Made by a program: the position numbers and the translations under genes
Shown here: positions 43,765-53,275 of the stretch, piece by piece
Layout: each line of letters starts with the position of its first letter
Position numbering within the stretch: position 1 is the stretch's first letter
Origin: Fodinicurvata halophila
GTDB lineage: Bacteria > Pseudomonadota > Alphaproteobacteria > Kiloniellales > DSM-21159
Direction: 5' to 3'
Assembly: GCF_042651425.1 (NCBI RefSeq)
Contig: NZ_JBHSCW010000002.1
Location: 124,001-188,000, forward strand
DNA: 64,000 bases
Notes under the pieces: generated by a model
The model's database searches: none
The model's input: only the letters and a program-made list of their open reading frames with translations
Told to the model about the DNA's origin: nothing

Positions 43765-44508
43765 ATGAACACGATCGACCTGGAAGGCCGTACGGCGATC
43801 ATCACCGGCGGGGCACAGGGTATTGGCTATGCCACGGCCGAGCGCATGATCGCCAGCGGCGCCCGCGTCATCCTCTGGGACATAAACAGGGAGGGCGTCG
43901 AGGCAGCGGTGGAAAACCTTGGCCGGGGCACCATTGGCCTGAGCCTCGATCTGACCGACGAGCATGACGTCATCGCCGCCGCCGAGGCAGCGATATCGGC
44001 CGGCAGCGTGGACGTGCTGGTCAACAATGCCGGAATCACCGGCGGCAATGCCAAGACCTGGGAACTCGAGGCCGACACCTGGCGCCAGACGGTCGAGGTG
44101 AACCTGATCGCGCCGTTCCTGACCTGCAAGGCGGTGGTGCCGCACATGATGACGAACGGCTATGGACGAATCGTCAATGTCTCATCGATCGCAGGCAAGG
44201 AAGGCAATCCCAACGCCTCGCACTACTCTGCCTCGAAGGCCGGGCTGATCGGCCTGACCAAGTCTCTGGGCAAGGAGCTGGCGCAAAGCGGCGTTCTGGT
44301 CAACTGCCTGACGCCCGCCGCCGCGCGCACCCCGATCTTCGACCAGATGAGCCAGGAGCACATCGACTTCATGCTGTCCAAGATCCCCATGGGCCGCTTC
44401 GTGGAACCTCGCGAGGTGGCGGCGATGATTGCCTGGCTGTCCTCCGAGGAATGCTCGTTCACCACGGGCGGCGTCTTCGACATATCCGGCGGACGCGCCG
44501 TCTACTGA
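43765..44508 (+). CDS. SDR-family oxidoreductase of the sugar-acid operon
   Basis: This second short-chain dehydrogenase has 247 residues, with TGGAQGIGYA near residue 14, NNAG near 86 and SHYSASKAGLIG holding the catalytic tyrosine and lysine. It is FabG-like overall. Two SDRs in such operons often act as the sugar dehydrogenase and the keto-deoxy-acid dehydrogenase, so one may oxidise the free sugar. An AAAGG site precedes the chosen ATG; another ATG lies two codons upstream. Confidence 0.83.
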   Translation: MNTIDLEGRTAIITGGAQGIGYATAERMIASGARVILWDINREGVEAAVENLGRGTIGLSLDLTDEHDVIAAAEAAISAGSVDVLVNNAGITGGNAKTWELEADTWRQTVEVNLIAPFLTCKAVVPHMMTNGYGRIVNVSSIAGKEGNPNASHYSASKAGLIGLTKSLGKELAQSGVLVNCLTPAAARTPIFDQMSQEHIDFMLSKIPMGRFVEPREVAAMIAWLSSEECSFTTGGVFDISGGRAVY

Positions 44509-44525
44509 GAGGAAAGGAAACGACC

Positions 44526-45368
44526 ATGAAACTGCTGCGTTACGGAGACAAGGGCCGCGAGAAGCCTGGACTTCTGGACGAGAGTGGCACTCTGCGGGAC
44601 CTGAGCGGCCAGGTCGACGATATCGCCGGAGAGGTCCTGTCGGACGGCGGATTGGCTCGCCTGCGCGAGCTCGACCCGGCCACCCTGCCCGCCGTCGAGG
44701 GGACGCCGCGGCTGGGACCCTGCGTGGGCGGCGTCAGCAAGATACCCGCCATCGGCCTGAATTACTCCGACCATGCCGCCGAGAGCAACCTGCCGGTGCC
44801 ATCCGAACCGATTATCTTCACGAAGGCGGTTTCGTCCCTGAGCGGCCCTTATGACGACGTGGAAAGACCGCGCAATTCCCAATCCCTCGACTGGGAGGTT
44901 GAGCTGGCGATCGTGATCGGCAAACGCACGAAATACGTCACGGAAGAGGCCGCGATGGATCACATTGCGGGCTTCGCGGTCATGAACGACGTCTCGGAGC
45001 GCGAGTTCCAGGCCAAGCGCCAGGGCCAATGGACCAAGGGCAAGAGCCACGACACCTTCGCCCCACTGGGCCCTTGGCTTGTCACGCGTGACGAGGTCGG
45101 CGATCCGCATGTCCTGGACCTCTGGCTGGACGTCAACGGCGAGCGGCGCCAGACCGGCAACACGCGCACGCTGATCTTCAACGTGCCCTTCATCGTCTCC
45201 TACGTCTCGCAGTTCATGACCCTGCAGCCGGGCGACGTTATCCCCACGGGCACGCCCCCAGGCGTCGGCATGGGTATGAATCCTCAGCAGTTCCTGAACC
45301 CTGGCGACGTGATGGAATTGGGCATCACCGGGCTGGGCAGCCAGCGCCAGACGGTTATCTCTGCCTGA
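44526..45368 (+). CDS. Fumarylacetoacetate hydrolase-family enzyme (2,4-diketo-3-deoxy sugar-acid hydrolase type)
   Basis: This 280-residue enzyme has the FAH active-site blocks IGLNYSDHAAES near residue 76, DWEVELAIVIGK near 122 with metal-binding acids, and the MNDVSEREFQ region near 150. GDVIPTGTPPGVGMG near 236 is also characteristic. In L-fucose and L-rhamnose oxidation pathways, FAH-family enzymes hydrolyse 2,4-diketo-3-deoxyacids to pyruvate and lactate or glycolate. It is the last gene of the catabolic operon and is followed by a strong hairpin. Confidence 0.84.
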   Translation: MKLLRYGDKGREKPGLLDESGTLRDLSGQVDDIAGEVLSDGGLARLRELDPATLPAVEGTPRLGPCVGGVSKIPAIGLNYSDHAAESNLPVPSEPIIFTKAVSSLSGPYDDVERPRNSQSLDWEVELAIVIGKRTKYVTEEAAMDHIAGFAVMNDVSEREFQAKRQGQWTKGKSHDTFAPLGPWLVTRDEVGDPHVLDLWLDVNGERRQTGNTRTLIFNVPFIVSYVSQFMTLQPGDVIPTGTPPGVGMGMNPQQFLNPGDVMELGITGLGSQRQTVISA

Positions 45369-45690
45369 AATACGCGGGCAGTCCCGGCCGGGGTCGTGCC
45401 CCGGTCGGTCTCCATTCCTGTGGGGTGAACGGTGCCATGGGCCGGGCCTGGTATAGCCGGGCCCATGTCATCGCCTTTCCCATCTCCCACCCTCCGGAAG
45501 CACTTCGTCCGGACTGGTGCCACAGGATCGTACGCATCCAGTGCGGACCACCATGGCGTGTGCCTACGAGGCAAACGTTGCAATCATCTCAACAAGATCG
45601 TACGGTTCCTGATGATGGTCAGCGCATGACGTAGACCAAGAATAAGCGTGGGCCACCACAAAAAAGAAGTTTTTGGGGAGGAACGCACGA
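45369..45690. other. 322-base region between the catabolic operon and the Liv-type importer
   Basis: No gene is supported. Two hairpins lie near the left end: 45384-45408 and CATGGGCC/GGCCCATG at 45436-45467. Further right, GATCGTACG occurs twice, at 45526-45534 and 45596-45604, each in a rough palindrome; these could be regulator sites for the importer promoter. A GGGGAGG ribosome site precedes the binding-protein gene. Confidence 0.45.
45384..45408 (+). terminator. Hairpin after the FAH-family gene
   Basis: CCGGCCGGGG pairs with CCCCGGTCGG across a five-base loop, ten pairs with one G-U. No strong T-run follows, so it may act as a weak terminator or as 3' protection of the transcript. Confidence 0.45.
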
Positions 45691-46914
45691 ATGATCACAC
45701 GAGTGACGACGCCGCTCGGCGCGGCAATTCTGGGTGCCGGCATGACGCTTGCCGCGCCCGCTTCGGCACAGGAACCGATCCACATCGGGGCCATCTACAT
45801 TCTCTCGGGCGTCGGTTCGACCTACGGCGAGTTCGCCCAGAACGGCGCCAATCTGGCCATCGACGAGATCAACGAGGACGGCGGCGTGCTCGGCCGCCCG
45901 CTCGAAATCACCTTCGAGGACAGCCAGCTCGAAGCCCAGACCGCGATTCAGGCGATGCGCAAGCTGGTCTATCAGGACGGCGTGGACGTGCTGATGGGTC
46001 TCGATTCGAGCGGTGTGGCAACCGGGGTGGTGCCGGTGGTTCCCGAGGTCGAGACACCGTTCATCATCACCCATGCGGCGACCCCCGATGCCACAGGCAA
46101 GCTGTGCAATCAGTGGACTTACCGCAACAGCGTCAACATCCCGCAGAACGTCATGGGTGCGGCGATCATGGCGGATGAGAGCGGAGCGAACAGCTGGACC
46201 ACTGTCGGCCCCGACTATGCCTTCGGCCATCAGTCCTGGGAGTATTTCCAGCGCTACCTGGGGGAACTCAATCCGGATGCGACCTTCTCCGACGAGCCCT
46301 CCTTCCCCGCCTTCGGGACCGAGGATTTCACGCCCTTCATCAACACGGTGATGTCGAACCAGCCGGATGGCGTGTTCATCTCGGTGTGGGGCAGCGACCT
46401 GGTCAACTTCACGCGGCAGGCCAACGATCTCGGCTTCTTCGACGAGGATTTCGAGGTCCTGATGTCGCTCGGTGCCGCCACCGAAGTGCTCAATGCCCTC
46501 GGTGAACAGATGCCCACCGGCGTCACTGTCGGCACGCGCTATTGGTACGGCGCGCACGACAACGAGATGAACAAGGCCTTCGTCGAAGCCTATCGCGAGC
46601 GTCATGAAACGCCGCCGAGCTATAACGCCCAGAATGCCTATTCCGCGGTCTATGCCTACAAGGCCGCCATCGAGAAGGCAGGCGAGGTCGACAAGGCGGC
46701 GATCCGCGACGCGCTCAAGGGCATGAGCTATCAGGCCCCCATGGGCGAGGTGCGCTTCCGTGAAGGCGACAACCAGGCCCTGGTCGGCCCGACCTACGGC
46801 GTCACGGCGGACGACCCCGACAGCGAACTGCGCAGGCTCGATCCGCAGCGCAGCTTCGCGGCCGAGGACGTGACACCGCCACTCTCCGAGACCGGCTGCA
46901 ATCTCGGCGGATAA
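45691..46914 (+). CDS. ABC transporter substrate-binding protein, Liv/branched-chain type
   Basis: This 407-residue periplasmic protein has a signal peptide ending at ASA-QE and the type I binding-protein fold. Typical are IGAIYILSGVGSTYGEFAQN with the serine and threonine ligand region near residue 33, GPDYAFGHQSWEYF and SYNAQNAYSAVYAYK. The ligand may be an amino acid or another small compound; the upstream sugar-acid operon makes a sugar acid or related compound worth testing. It is followed by a hairpin and by all four remaining importer genes. Confidence 0.88.
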   Translation: MITRVTTPLGAAILGAGMTLAAPASAQEPIHIGAIYILSGVGSTYGEFAQNGANLAIDEINEDGGVLGRPLEITFEDSQLEAQTAIQAMRKLVYQDGVDVLMGLDSSGVATGVVPVVPEVETPFIITHAATPDATGKLCNQWTYRNSVNIPQNVMGAAIMADESGANSWTTVGPDYAFGHQSWEYFQRYLGELNPDATFSDEPSFPAFGTEDFTPFINTVMSNQPDGVFISVWGSDLVNFTRQANDLGFFDEDFEVLMSLGAATEVLNALGEQMPTGVTVGTRYWYGAHDNEMNKAFVEAYRERHETPPSYNAQNAYSAVYAYKAAIEKAGEVDKAAIRDALKGMSYQAPMGEVRFREGDNQALVGPTYGVTADDPDSELRRLDPQRSFAAEDVTPPLSETGCNLGG

Positions 46915-46924
46915 ACCCGCTCGT

Positions 46925-46953
46925 ACCGGCGGCGGCAGTACGCCGCCGCCGGT
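46925..46953 (+). repeat. Intercistronic hairpin between binding-protein and permease genes
   Basis: A perfect 12-base-pair stem, ACCGGCGGCGGC and GCCGCCGCCGGT, closes a five-base loop, 10 bases after the binding-protein stop. No T-run follows. Such stems usually protect the abundant binding-protein mRNA or reduce read-through to the permease genes. Confidence 0.7.
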
Positions 46954-46989
46954 CGTCCCGCGCCCGTTCGCCGTCAGCCTGGAGGTCCC

Positions 46990-47856
46990 GTGGAGAGCTT
47001 CGTCGCCGCGCTCATGAACAGCCTGGCTCTGGGGATGTTACTGTTCCTCATCGCCATCGGCCTCAACATCATCTTCGGCGTTCTCAACATCATCAATTTC
47101 GCCCATGGCGCGCTCTATATGCTCGGCGCCTACATCACCTATACGGTGGGGGTGCTCGCCGGCGTCAGCTTCTGGATCGCGCTCTTCGCCGCTCCGCTCA
47201 TCGTGGCCGCCATCGCCGTGGTCATCGAGCGGCTGATGCTGCACCGGATCTACGATCGGCCGATCACCGACAGCCTGCTGCTGACCTTCGCCCTGCTGCT
47301 CATCATCGACGAGGCAGTGCGCTGGATCTGGGGCAGCACGATCCACGTCGTCGACCCGCCCGCCAGCCTGAGCGGAACGGTACTGTTGCTCGGAACCCAG
47401 CAGCCGGTCTACGGCCTCTTCGTGATCGCCATGGGCCTGATCGTCGGTCTCGGCCTCTGGGGCTTCTTCTCGGGCACGCGCGCCGGCCGGGTGATGCGCG
47501 CCGCGGCCATCGACCGCAAGATGTCGCGGCTTGTGGGGATCGACGTCCCCCTGGTGTTCACCGCGGTCTTCGCCCTGGGAGCAGGCATTGCGGGATTTGG
47601 CGGCGCCATTGCCACGCCGATCCGCGCCATCAGTCCGGCGATGGGGGCGAACATCATCGTCGAGTCCTTCATCGTCGTGGTGATCGGCGGGCTTGGCAGC
47701 TTCCCTGGCGCCTTTCTCGGGGCGCTGGTCCTGGGGGCGATCAACGGTTTCGGCTCCCGCTACCTGCCTGAGTTCAACCTCGTAATGCCGTACCTCGGGA
47801 TGGCCCTGGTGCTGCTGCTGAAGCCGCATGGCCTGATGGGGAGAACGGCGTCATGA
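46990..47856 (+). CDS. livH: Liv-type ABC transporter permease LivH
   Basis: This 288-residue inner-membrane permease of the branched-chain amino-acid family has about eight helices. The typical start LALGMLLFLIAIGLNIIFGVLN and the conserved NFAHGALYMLGAY are visible, with the EAA-like ATPase contact in RAAAIDRKMSRLVGID near residue 180. It starts with GTG behind GGAGG and overlaps livM by four bases. Confidence 0.92.
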   Translation: MESFVAALMNSLALGMLLFLIAIGLNIIFGVLNIINFAHGALYMLGAYITYTVGVLAGVSFWIALFAAPLIVAAIAVVIERLMLHRIYDRPITDSLLLTFALLLIIDEAVRWIWGSTIHVVDPPASLSGTVLLLGTQQPVYGLFVIAMGLIVGLGLWGFFSGTRAGRVMRAAAIDRKMSRLVGIDVPLVFTAVFALGAGIAGFGGAIATPIRAISPAMGANIIVESFIVVVIGGLGSFPGAFLGALVLGAINGFGSRYLPEFNLVMPYLGMALVLLLKPHGLMGRTAS

Positions 47857-48803
47857 CCCGGCAGCCCGGTCTGATCGCAGCACTCATCGCGGTCCTGCTG
47901 GTGGCCTTGTGGTTCCTGCCGGCCTGGGCGCCGTACTTCTATATCTTCGTCGCCGCGGAGATTCTGATCCTGGGCCTGTTCGCCGCCGGGTTCAACCTGG
48001 TGTTCGGCTATACGGGCATGCTCAGCCTGGGCCACGCCGCCTTCTTCGGCTTCGGCGCCTATGTGACGGCAATGCTGCTTCTGCACTTCGAGACGCCGCT
48101 TGCCCTGGCCTTGATCGCCTCGCTCGCGGGGGGCGGGCTGCTCGCGCTCGTCATCGGCTTCTTCTGTGTGCGCCTGACCGAAGTCTATTTCACGATGCTG
48201 ACGCTGGCGTTCGGAATGATGGTGTTTTCCGTCGCCCAGCAATGGCGCAGCTTCACCGGCGGCTCGGACGGCATTACCGGCTTTACCGTCGGCGCGTTCG
48301 GCCTCGGTCTCGATCTCAACCTCGGCAACCCCGCCGTCTACTACCACCTGACGCTCGTCATCGTCACGCTGGCCGCGATATGTCTTTATCTCATCACCAT
48401 CTCACCCTTCGGCCTGATCCTTCGCGCCATGGCCGAGAACCACGAACGCGTGGCCTTCACCGGCATTCCCGTGCGGCGCTATCGCCTCTACAGCTTCGCG
48501 ATCTCGGGCGCCTTCTCCGGACTCGCCGGCGGGCTCTTCGCGCCCTTCACACGGGTGGCCTCGCCGGAAACGCTGCACTGGTCCCAGTCGGCCGAGCCGG
48601 TCCTGATGAGCATTCTCGGCGGCTCGGCGACTTTCCTCGGCCCCTTCATCGGCTCGGCGATCTTCGTCCTGCTCGAGACCTGGATTACCAGCTTCACCGA
48701 CCGCTGGATGCTGTTCCTGGGCATCGCGCTCGCGCTCATGGTGATGTACCTGCGCCGCGGCCTGCTGGGCACGGCGCTCGACCGGCTGACGAGACGGGGC
48801 TGA
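47853..48803 (+). CDS. livM: Liv-type ABC transporter permease LivM
   Basis: This 316-residue permease forms a heterodimer with LivH. Typical blocks are LVFGYTGMLSLGHAAFFGFGAY-type sequence near residue 50, LTEVYFTMLTLAFG near 109 and the ATPase-contact loop RAMAENHERVAFTGI near 191. Nine to ten helices are predicted. It is coupled to livH by overlap and lies three bases before livG. Confidence 0.92.
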   Translation: MTRQPGLIAALIAVLLVALWFLPAWAPYFYIFVAAEILILGLFAAGFNLVFGYTGMLSLGHAAFFGFGAYVTAMLLLHFETPLALALIASLAGGGLLALVIGFFCVRLTEVYFTMLTLAFGMMVFSVAQQWRSFTGGSDGITGFTVGAFGLGLDLNLGNPAVYYHLTLVIVTLAAICLYLITISPFGLILRAMAENHERVAFTGIPVRRYRLYSFAISGAFSGLAGGLFAPFTRVASPETLHWSQSAEPVLMSILGGSATFLGPFIGSAIFVLLETWITSFTDRWMLFLGIALALMVMYLRRGLLGTALDRLTRRG

Positions 48804-48806
48804 GCC

Positions 48807-49579
48807 ATGGCTGAGCAGACCACGCCCATCCTGACCACCGAGGACCTGACCAAGCGGTTCGGCGGGCTGGCTGCCGTCGATGGCGTGTCGATCCAGCTCA
48901 ACGAGGGAGAGATCGTGGCCCTCATCGGACCCAACGGGGCCGGCAAGACGACATTCTACAACATGGTCTCGGGCCGAATGACGCCAACGTCGGGGCGCGT
49001 GTTGCTTCGCGGCACCGACATTGCCGGGAAGCCGCCGCACGAGATCGCACGCGCCGGGATCGGACGCTCCTTCCAGATCACCAATGTCTTCAACGAGCTG
49101 ACGGTGCGCGAGAACGTCCAGGTTGCCCTGGTCAGTCACCGGGGCAAGAGCCTCCGGCTGTTTTCCATACTCGGCAGGGACAAGGCGCTGCACAGAGAAG
49201 CGGACGAGATCCTGGCCCGGCTCGGACTGGAGAGCATGGCCGGGTTGCGCACGGGCACCCTGTCCTACGGCGACAAGCGACTTCTGGAACTCGCCATCGT
49301 GCTCGCCATCGAACCGGAGATCGTGATGCTCGACGAACCGACGGCCGGGCTCACGCCGGACGAGACGACGGCGGTCATCGAGCTGATCCGGACTCTCCGG
49401 GCCGAACGCTCCTACACCTTCTTCATCACCGAACACGACATGGAGGTGGTCTTCGGCCTCGCCGAGCGGGTACTGGTGATGCATCGCGGCCAGCTTCTGG
49501 CCACGGGCGCCCCCGAGGAGGTTCAGAAGAATCCCGAGGTGCGCAGGGCCTACCTGGGCGACGAGGAGGACTCGGCGGC

Positions 49580-49583
<4 letters not shown>
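48807..49583 (+). CDS. livG: Liv-type ABC transporter ATP-binding protein LivG
   Basis: This 258-residue ATPase has Walker A GPNGAGKTT, the GIGRSFQITNVF Q-loop of LivG proteins, signature LSYGDKRLLELA and Walker B IVMLDEPTAGL. The C-terminal NPEVRRAYLGDEE is the LivG tail. It works with LivF on the LivH-LivM permease. It overlaps livF by four bases. Confidence 0.93.
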
Positions 49584-50287
<704 letters not shown>

Positions 50288-50439
50288 GCCCCGCCGGTTT
50301 TTACCACCTCTGGCCGCCTCCCCTCTCACAGTCTGTTCACAGTCATGTGAAAGATCTTGAATTTCATCGCTTTTCCAGCAGGCCCAATTCCGTGGGTGAA
50401 ATTCGAATCCCTGGACCACAGGCACAAGGGAGGACTCCG

Positions 50440-51408
50440 ATGACTATCCGTAAATCCATTGCCGCTGTTTCCGCTGCCGGAATGCTGGCTGCCTGCACGA
50501 ACATCGAGGCCGACCCGGCAACAGCAGCTCAGAACGATTCGCCAGACCTCGTGACCAAGCAGGACGCCGGCAATATCGTCTATTGGGTGCCGCCAGGACC
50601 GCGCAAGCTCAGCCCCACGGTGTTCGGTACCGCTGAGGACCCGAAGATGACGCTGCAGCCCAAACTGCAAAAGGCGCAGGAAATGGTGGAGGCTGGCAAG
50701 ATGCCGCCCAGCGTGCCGCAGCTTCTGAAGGATCTGCCGATCCTGGTCGGAGTGCCCGAGAAAGCCCGTTCACAGGGTCCTGACGGTGAGCAGATCCTGG
50801 ATCAACCAACCCCATTTCCCAACAAGGGCCAGATCATTGAGGGCAGCTTCCGTGCCGAGTTCTTCGACGAGGTCGACGAGGATACACCGGGCAAGCCGGG
50901 CGAAACACCCGACAGTGCGAACCTGACGGCCGAATTCACCGACCCGCAGGGCAACGACTACAAGGTCGTCCTGGACCACGTCGTGAAACCGCCGTTCCCT
51001 GGGTACCAGACCGACGGTGGCGTGATGCTGGACGACGTTCACCACGGCTCCACCGGCACCGGCACACCCTTGATGCCGCAAGTCTGGAGCATCGGTGCGC
51101 TGTGGGGCATCGGCGAAGTGCACGTCAACGGCGAGGTCGCGGCCAAGCATCAGGTGGTGCACCTCATGACCACGGAGACCGTGCGCACCACGGACTATCA
51201 GCTGGCCCTGCAGGAAGATATGCCGCTCGCTCCCGACGAATGGCACGTGAAGGGCCAGCCGCACCACACGCACCTGATCGTGCTGCCTATGGAAGGTACC
51301 CCGGAAGGCCCGGTATTCAGCCCCGTGCCGACCGCCTTCGAGCTGCCAAACGGTGAGACTCAGCCGTTCATGCACATCATGTTCGAGGAGGACACGGTCG
51401 AGCGCTAA
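50440..51408 (+). CDS. Predicted lipoprotein of unknown function, paired with a cupredoxin
   Basis: I do not recognise this 322-residue protein. It has a lipoprotein signal with lipobox LAAC (cysteine at residue 19). The mature part has histidine-rich spots (DVHHGS, KHQVVHL, HHTHLIV, FMHIMF) and many beta-strand-like segments, consistent with a metal-binding periplasmic or outer-membrane domain. A strong AGGGAGG site precedes the ATG. The cupredoxin gene 62 bases downstream suggests a copper or electron-transfer role, which is inference only. Confidence 0.6.
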   Translation: MTIRKSIAAVSAAGMLAACTNIEADPATAAQNDSPDLVTKQDAGNIVYWVPPGPRKLSPTVFGTAEDPKMTLQPKLQKAQEMVEAGKMPPSVPQLLKDLPILVGVPEKARSQGPDGEQILDQPTPFPNKGQIIEGSFRAEFFDEVDEDTPGKPGETPDSANLTAEFTDPQGNDYKVVLDHVVKPPFPGYQTDGGVMLDDVHHGSTGTGTPLMPQVWSIGALWGIGEVHVNGEVAAKHQVVHLMTTETVRTTDYQLALQEDMPLAPDEWHVKGQPHHTHLIVLPMEGTPEGPVFSPVPTAFELPNGETQPFMHIMFEEDTVER

Positions 51409-51470
51409 AGGCAAACCACACCACTCCGCTGAGCGGTATGCGAACCGAAAGCAAGAGAGGAGTTCACGAG

Positions 51471-51818
51471 ATGCCCGCATTTCTGCGGGGCACGACGGCC
51501 GGCGCGATTGCGTTGGCCGTCGTTGCTCCAGCCAGCGCCCACAGCCTTGAGGTCGAAGCAGAGGAGTTCGCCTTCGAGCCCAACCGTGTGGTGGTCGAGG
51601 CCGGTGAACGCGTCGAAATCACCTTCGAGAACACCGGCCGACTTAGTCACAACCTTAAAATACCCGCCTTTGATGTAAAGACCACGACAATCCAGGCCGG
51701 CAACACGGCCACCGTAACTTTCACCCCGAATGAGTCCGGCACGTACGAGATGTTGTGCACCGTTCCTGGCCACAGCCAGGCGGGCATGACCGGTACGGTG
51801 GTGGTGGTTCAGGAATAA
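51471..51818 (+). CDS. Periplasmic cupredoxin (plastocyanin/azurin-like)
   Basis: This 115-residue protein has a signal peptide ending at ASA-HS. The type 1 copper ligands are visible as histidine in RLSHNLK and C-x4-H-x4-M in CTVPGHSQAGM near the C-terminus. It should carry one electron in the periplasm or act in copper handling. It follows the lipoprotein gene in the same direction and is convergent with the second TRAP operon. Confidence 0.87.
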   Translation: MPAFLRGTTAGAIALAVVAPASAHSLEVEAEEFAFEPNRVVVEAGERVEITFENTGRLSHNLKIPAFDVKTTTIQAGNTATVTFTPNESGTYEMLCTVPGHSQAGMTGTVVVVQE

Positions 51819-51837
51819 CCGGAAACTAATAAATCAT

Positions 51838-51894
51838 CCCGCAGGGCTGAAGCCGGGCCACTCAGAAGAAGCCAACGGCATGCAGCCCTGCGGG
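51838..51894. repeat. 12-base inverted repeat between convergent genes
   Basis: CCCGCAGGGCTG at 51838-51849 is exactly complementary to CAGCCCTGCGGG at 51883-51894, with a 33-base loop. It lies between the cupredoxin gene and the end of the TRAP operon and could act as a two-way transcription stop, although there is no T-run. Confidence 0.55.
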
Positions 51895-51958
51895 GCCGGC
51901 CACCTTCGCCAGTATGCATCAAGCGTATTGCAGCGGCCTTCCGATTCCGGCGGCACAC

Positions 51959-53275
51959 TCACCTGGACCAGAGCGCGATCTCCGGGAAGATGATCACGAG
52001 CGCGAGCGCAATGATCTGCAAGCCGATGAATGGCAAAAGAGAAACGAAGATGGTTCCCAAGGTGATGTTGGGTGGTGCCACGCTCTTGAGATAGAACGCA
52101 GCCGGACCGAAGGGCGGCGACAGGAACGAGATCTGCATGTTCAGGGCGAAGAGAACGCCGAACCAGATCGGGTCGTAACCGAGCTCGACCACGATCGGGG
52201 CAAAGATCGGGATGGTCAGCAGCGCGATGCCGACCCAGTCGAGGAACATTCCCAGCACCGCCAGGATCAGCATCATCACGAGCAGCACTATGATCGGTGT
52301 GTCGGAGACCCCCAGCAGCAGCTGCTTGATGAAGTCGATGCCGCCCATGAGGTTGTAGACACCGATCAGCGCCGTGGCACCGACGCCGATCCAGACGATC
52401 ATGCCACAAGTCCTGAGTGTCTGCATGGCCGCACCCGAGAGCATCTTCAAGCTGAACTCGCCGCGAATGACCGTGGAAAGCACGACACCGACTACGCCGA
52501 TCGCCGAGGCCTCGGTGACCGAGGCGATACCGCCGTAAATCGATCCCAAAACGAAAACAACCACCATAAGCGGCAGAATCAGGCCCTTTAACAAGGCAAG
52601 CTTGCGCACCATAGGTAGCTCTTCTTGCTCCTCCGGCACCGGCGCCTTGTCGGGAAAGAAATAGCCGATCACCAGCACATAACAGGCGTAAAGCGTGGCC
52701 AGCATGACCCCTGGCACGAAGGAGGCGGTGAACAGATCGCCGATCGAGACATTGGCCGAGAGCCCGAAGATGATCAGCACGATGGAGGGCGGAATCATCG
52801 TGCCCAGCGCTCCGCCGGCGCATATGATCCCGATCGCCAGCCTGCGGTCGTAACCCAGTCGCAGCATCTGCGGCAGGGCCAGCAGACCCAGCAGCACGAT
52901 TTCTCCGCCGATGATCCCCGACATGGCCGCCAGCACCACGGCCACCAGCAGGGTCTGCACCCCGACGCCACCATGCAACCGGCCGGCGACCAGCCGCATG
53001 GCGTCGAAGAGGTCGCGTGCGATGCCGGAGCGATCGAGGATCGAAGCCATCAGCACGAACATCGGCACCGCGACGAAGACGTACTGAGTGATGAAGGAAT
53101 AGATTCGGGTGGTCACGATGGGCACGGCCTCAGGACCGAACCAACCCAGCGCAAAGAACAAGGCCACCAGGATGGTGACGAAAGCAAGCGGCAAGCCGGT
53201 GAGTAGCAGCGTCAGCAGCATGCCGAACATCAGCAGGCTGCCGGGACCGATACCAAGGGCGGAAAGGTCAAACAT
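51959..53275 (-). CDS. TRAP transporter large permease subunit (DctM/TakM-like)
   Basis: This 438-residue permease has about twelve helices and the DctM blocks IGGEIVLLGLLALPQML near residue 125, GGALGTMIPPSIVLIIFG near 153 and SFLSPPFGPAAFYLKSV near 390. It belongs to the larger-subunit branch often linked to 2-oxoacid (Tak-type) uptake. Its start overlaps the DctQ gene by eight bases. It is the last gene of the minus-strand TRAP operon. Confidence 0.92.
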   Translation of the reverse strand: MFDLSALGIGPGSLLMFGMLLTLLLTGLPLAFVTILVALFFALGWFGPEAVPIVTTRIYSFITQYVFVAVPMFVLMASILDRSGIARDLFDAMRLVAGRLHGGVGVQTLLVAVVLAAMSGIIGGEIVLLGLLALPQMLRLGYDRRLAIGIICAGGALGTMIPPSIVLIIFGLSANVSIGDLFTASFVPGVMLATLYACYVLVIGYFFPDKAPVPEEQEELPMVRKLALLKGLILPLMVVVFVLGSIYGGIASVTEASAIGVVGVVLSTVIRGEFSLKMLSGAAMQTLRTCGMIVWIGVGATALIGVYNLMGGIDFIKQLLLGVSDTPIIVLLVMMLILAVLGMFLDWVGIALLTIPIFAPIVVELGYDPIWFGVLFALNMQISFLSPPFGPAAFYLKSVAPPNITLGTIFVSLLPFIGLQIIALALVIIFPEIALWSR

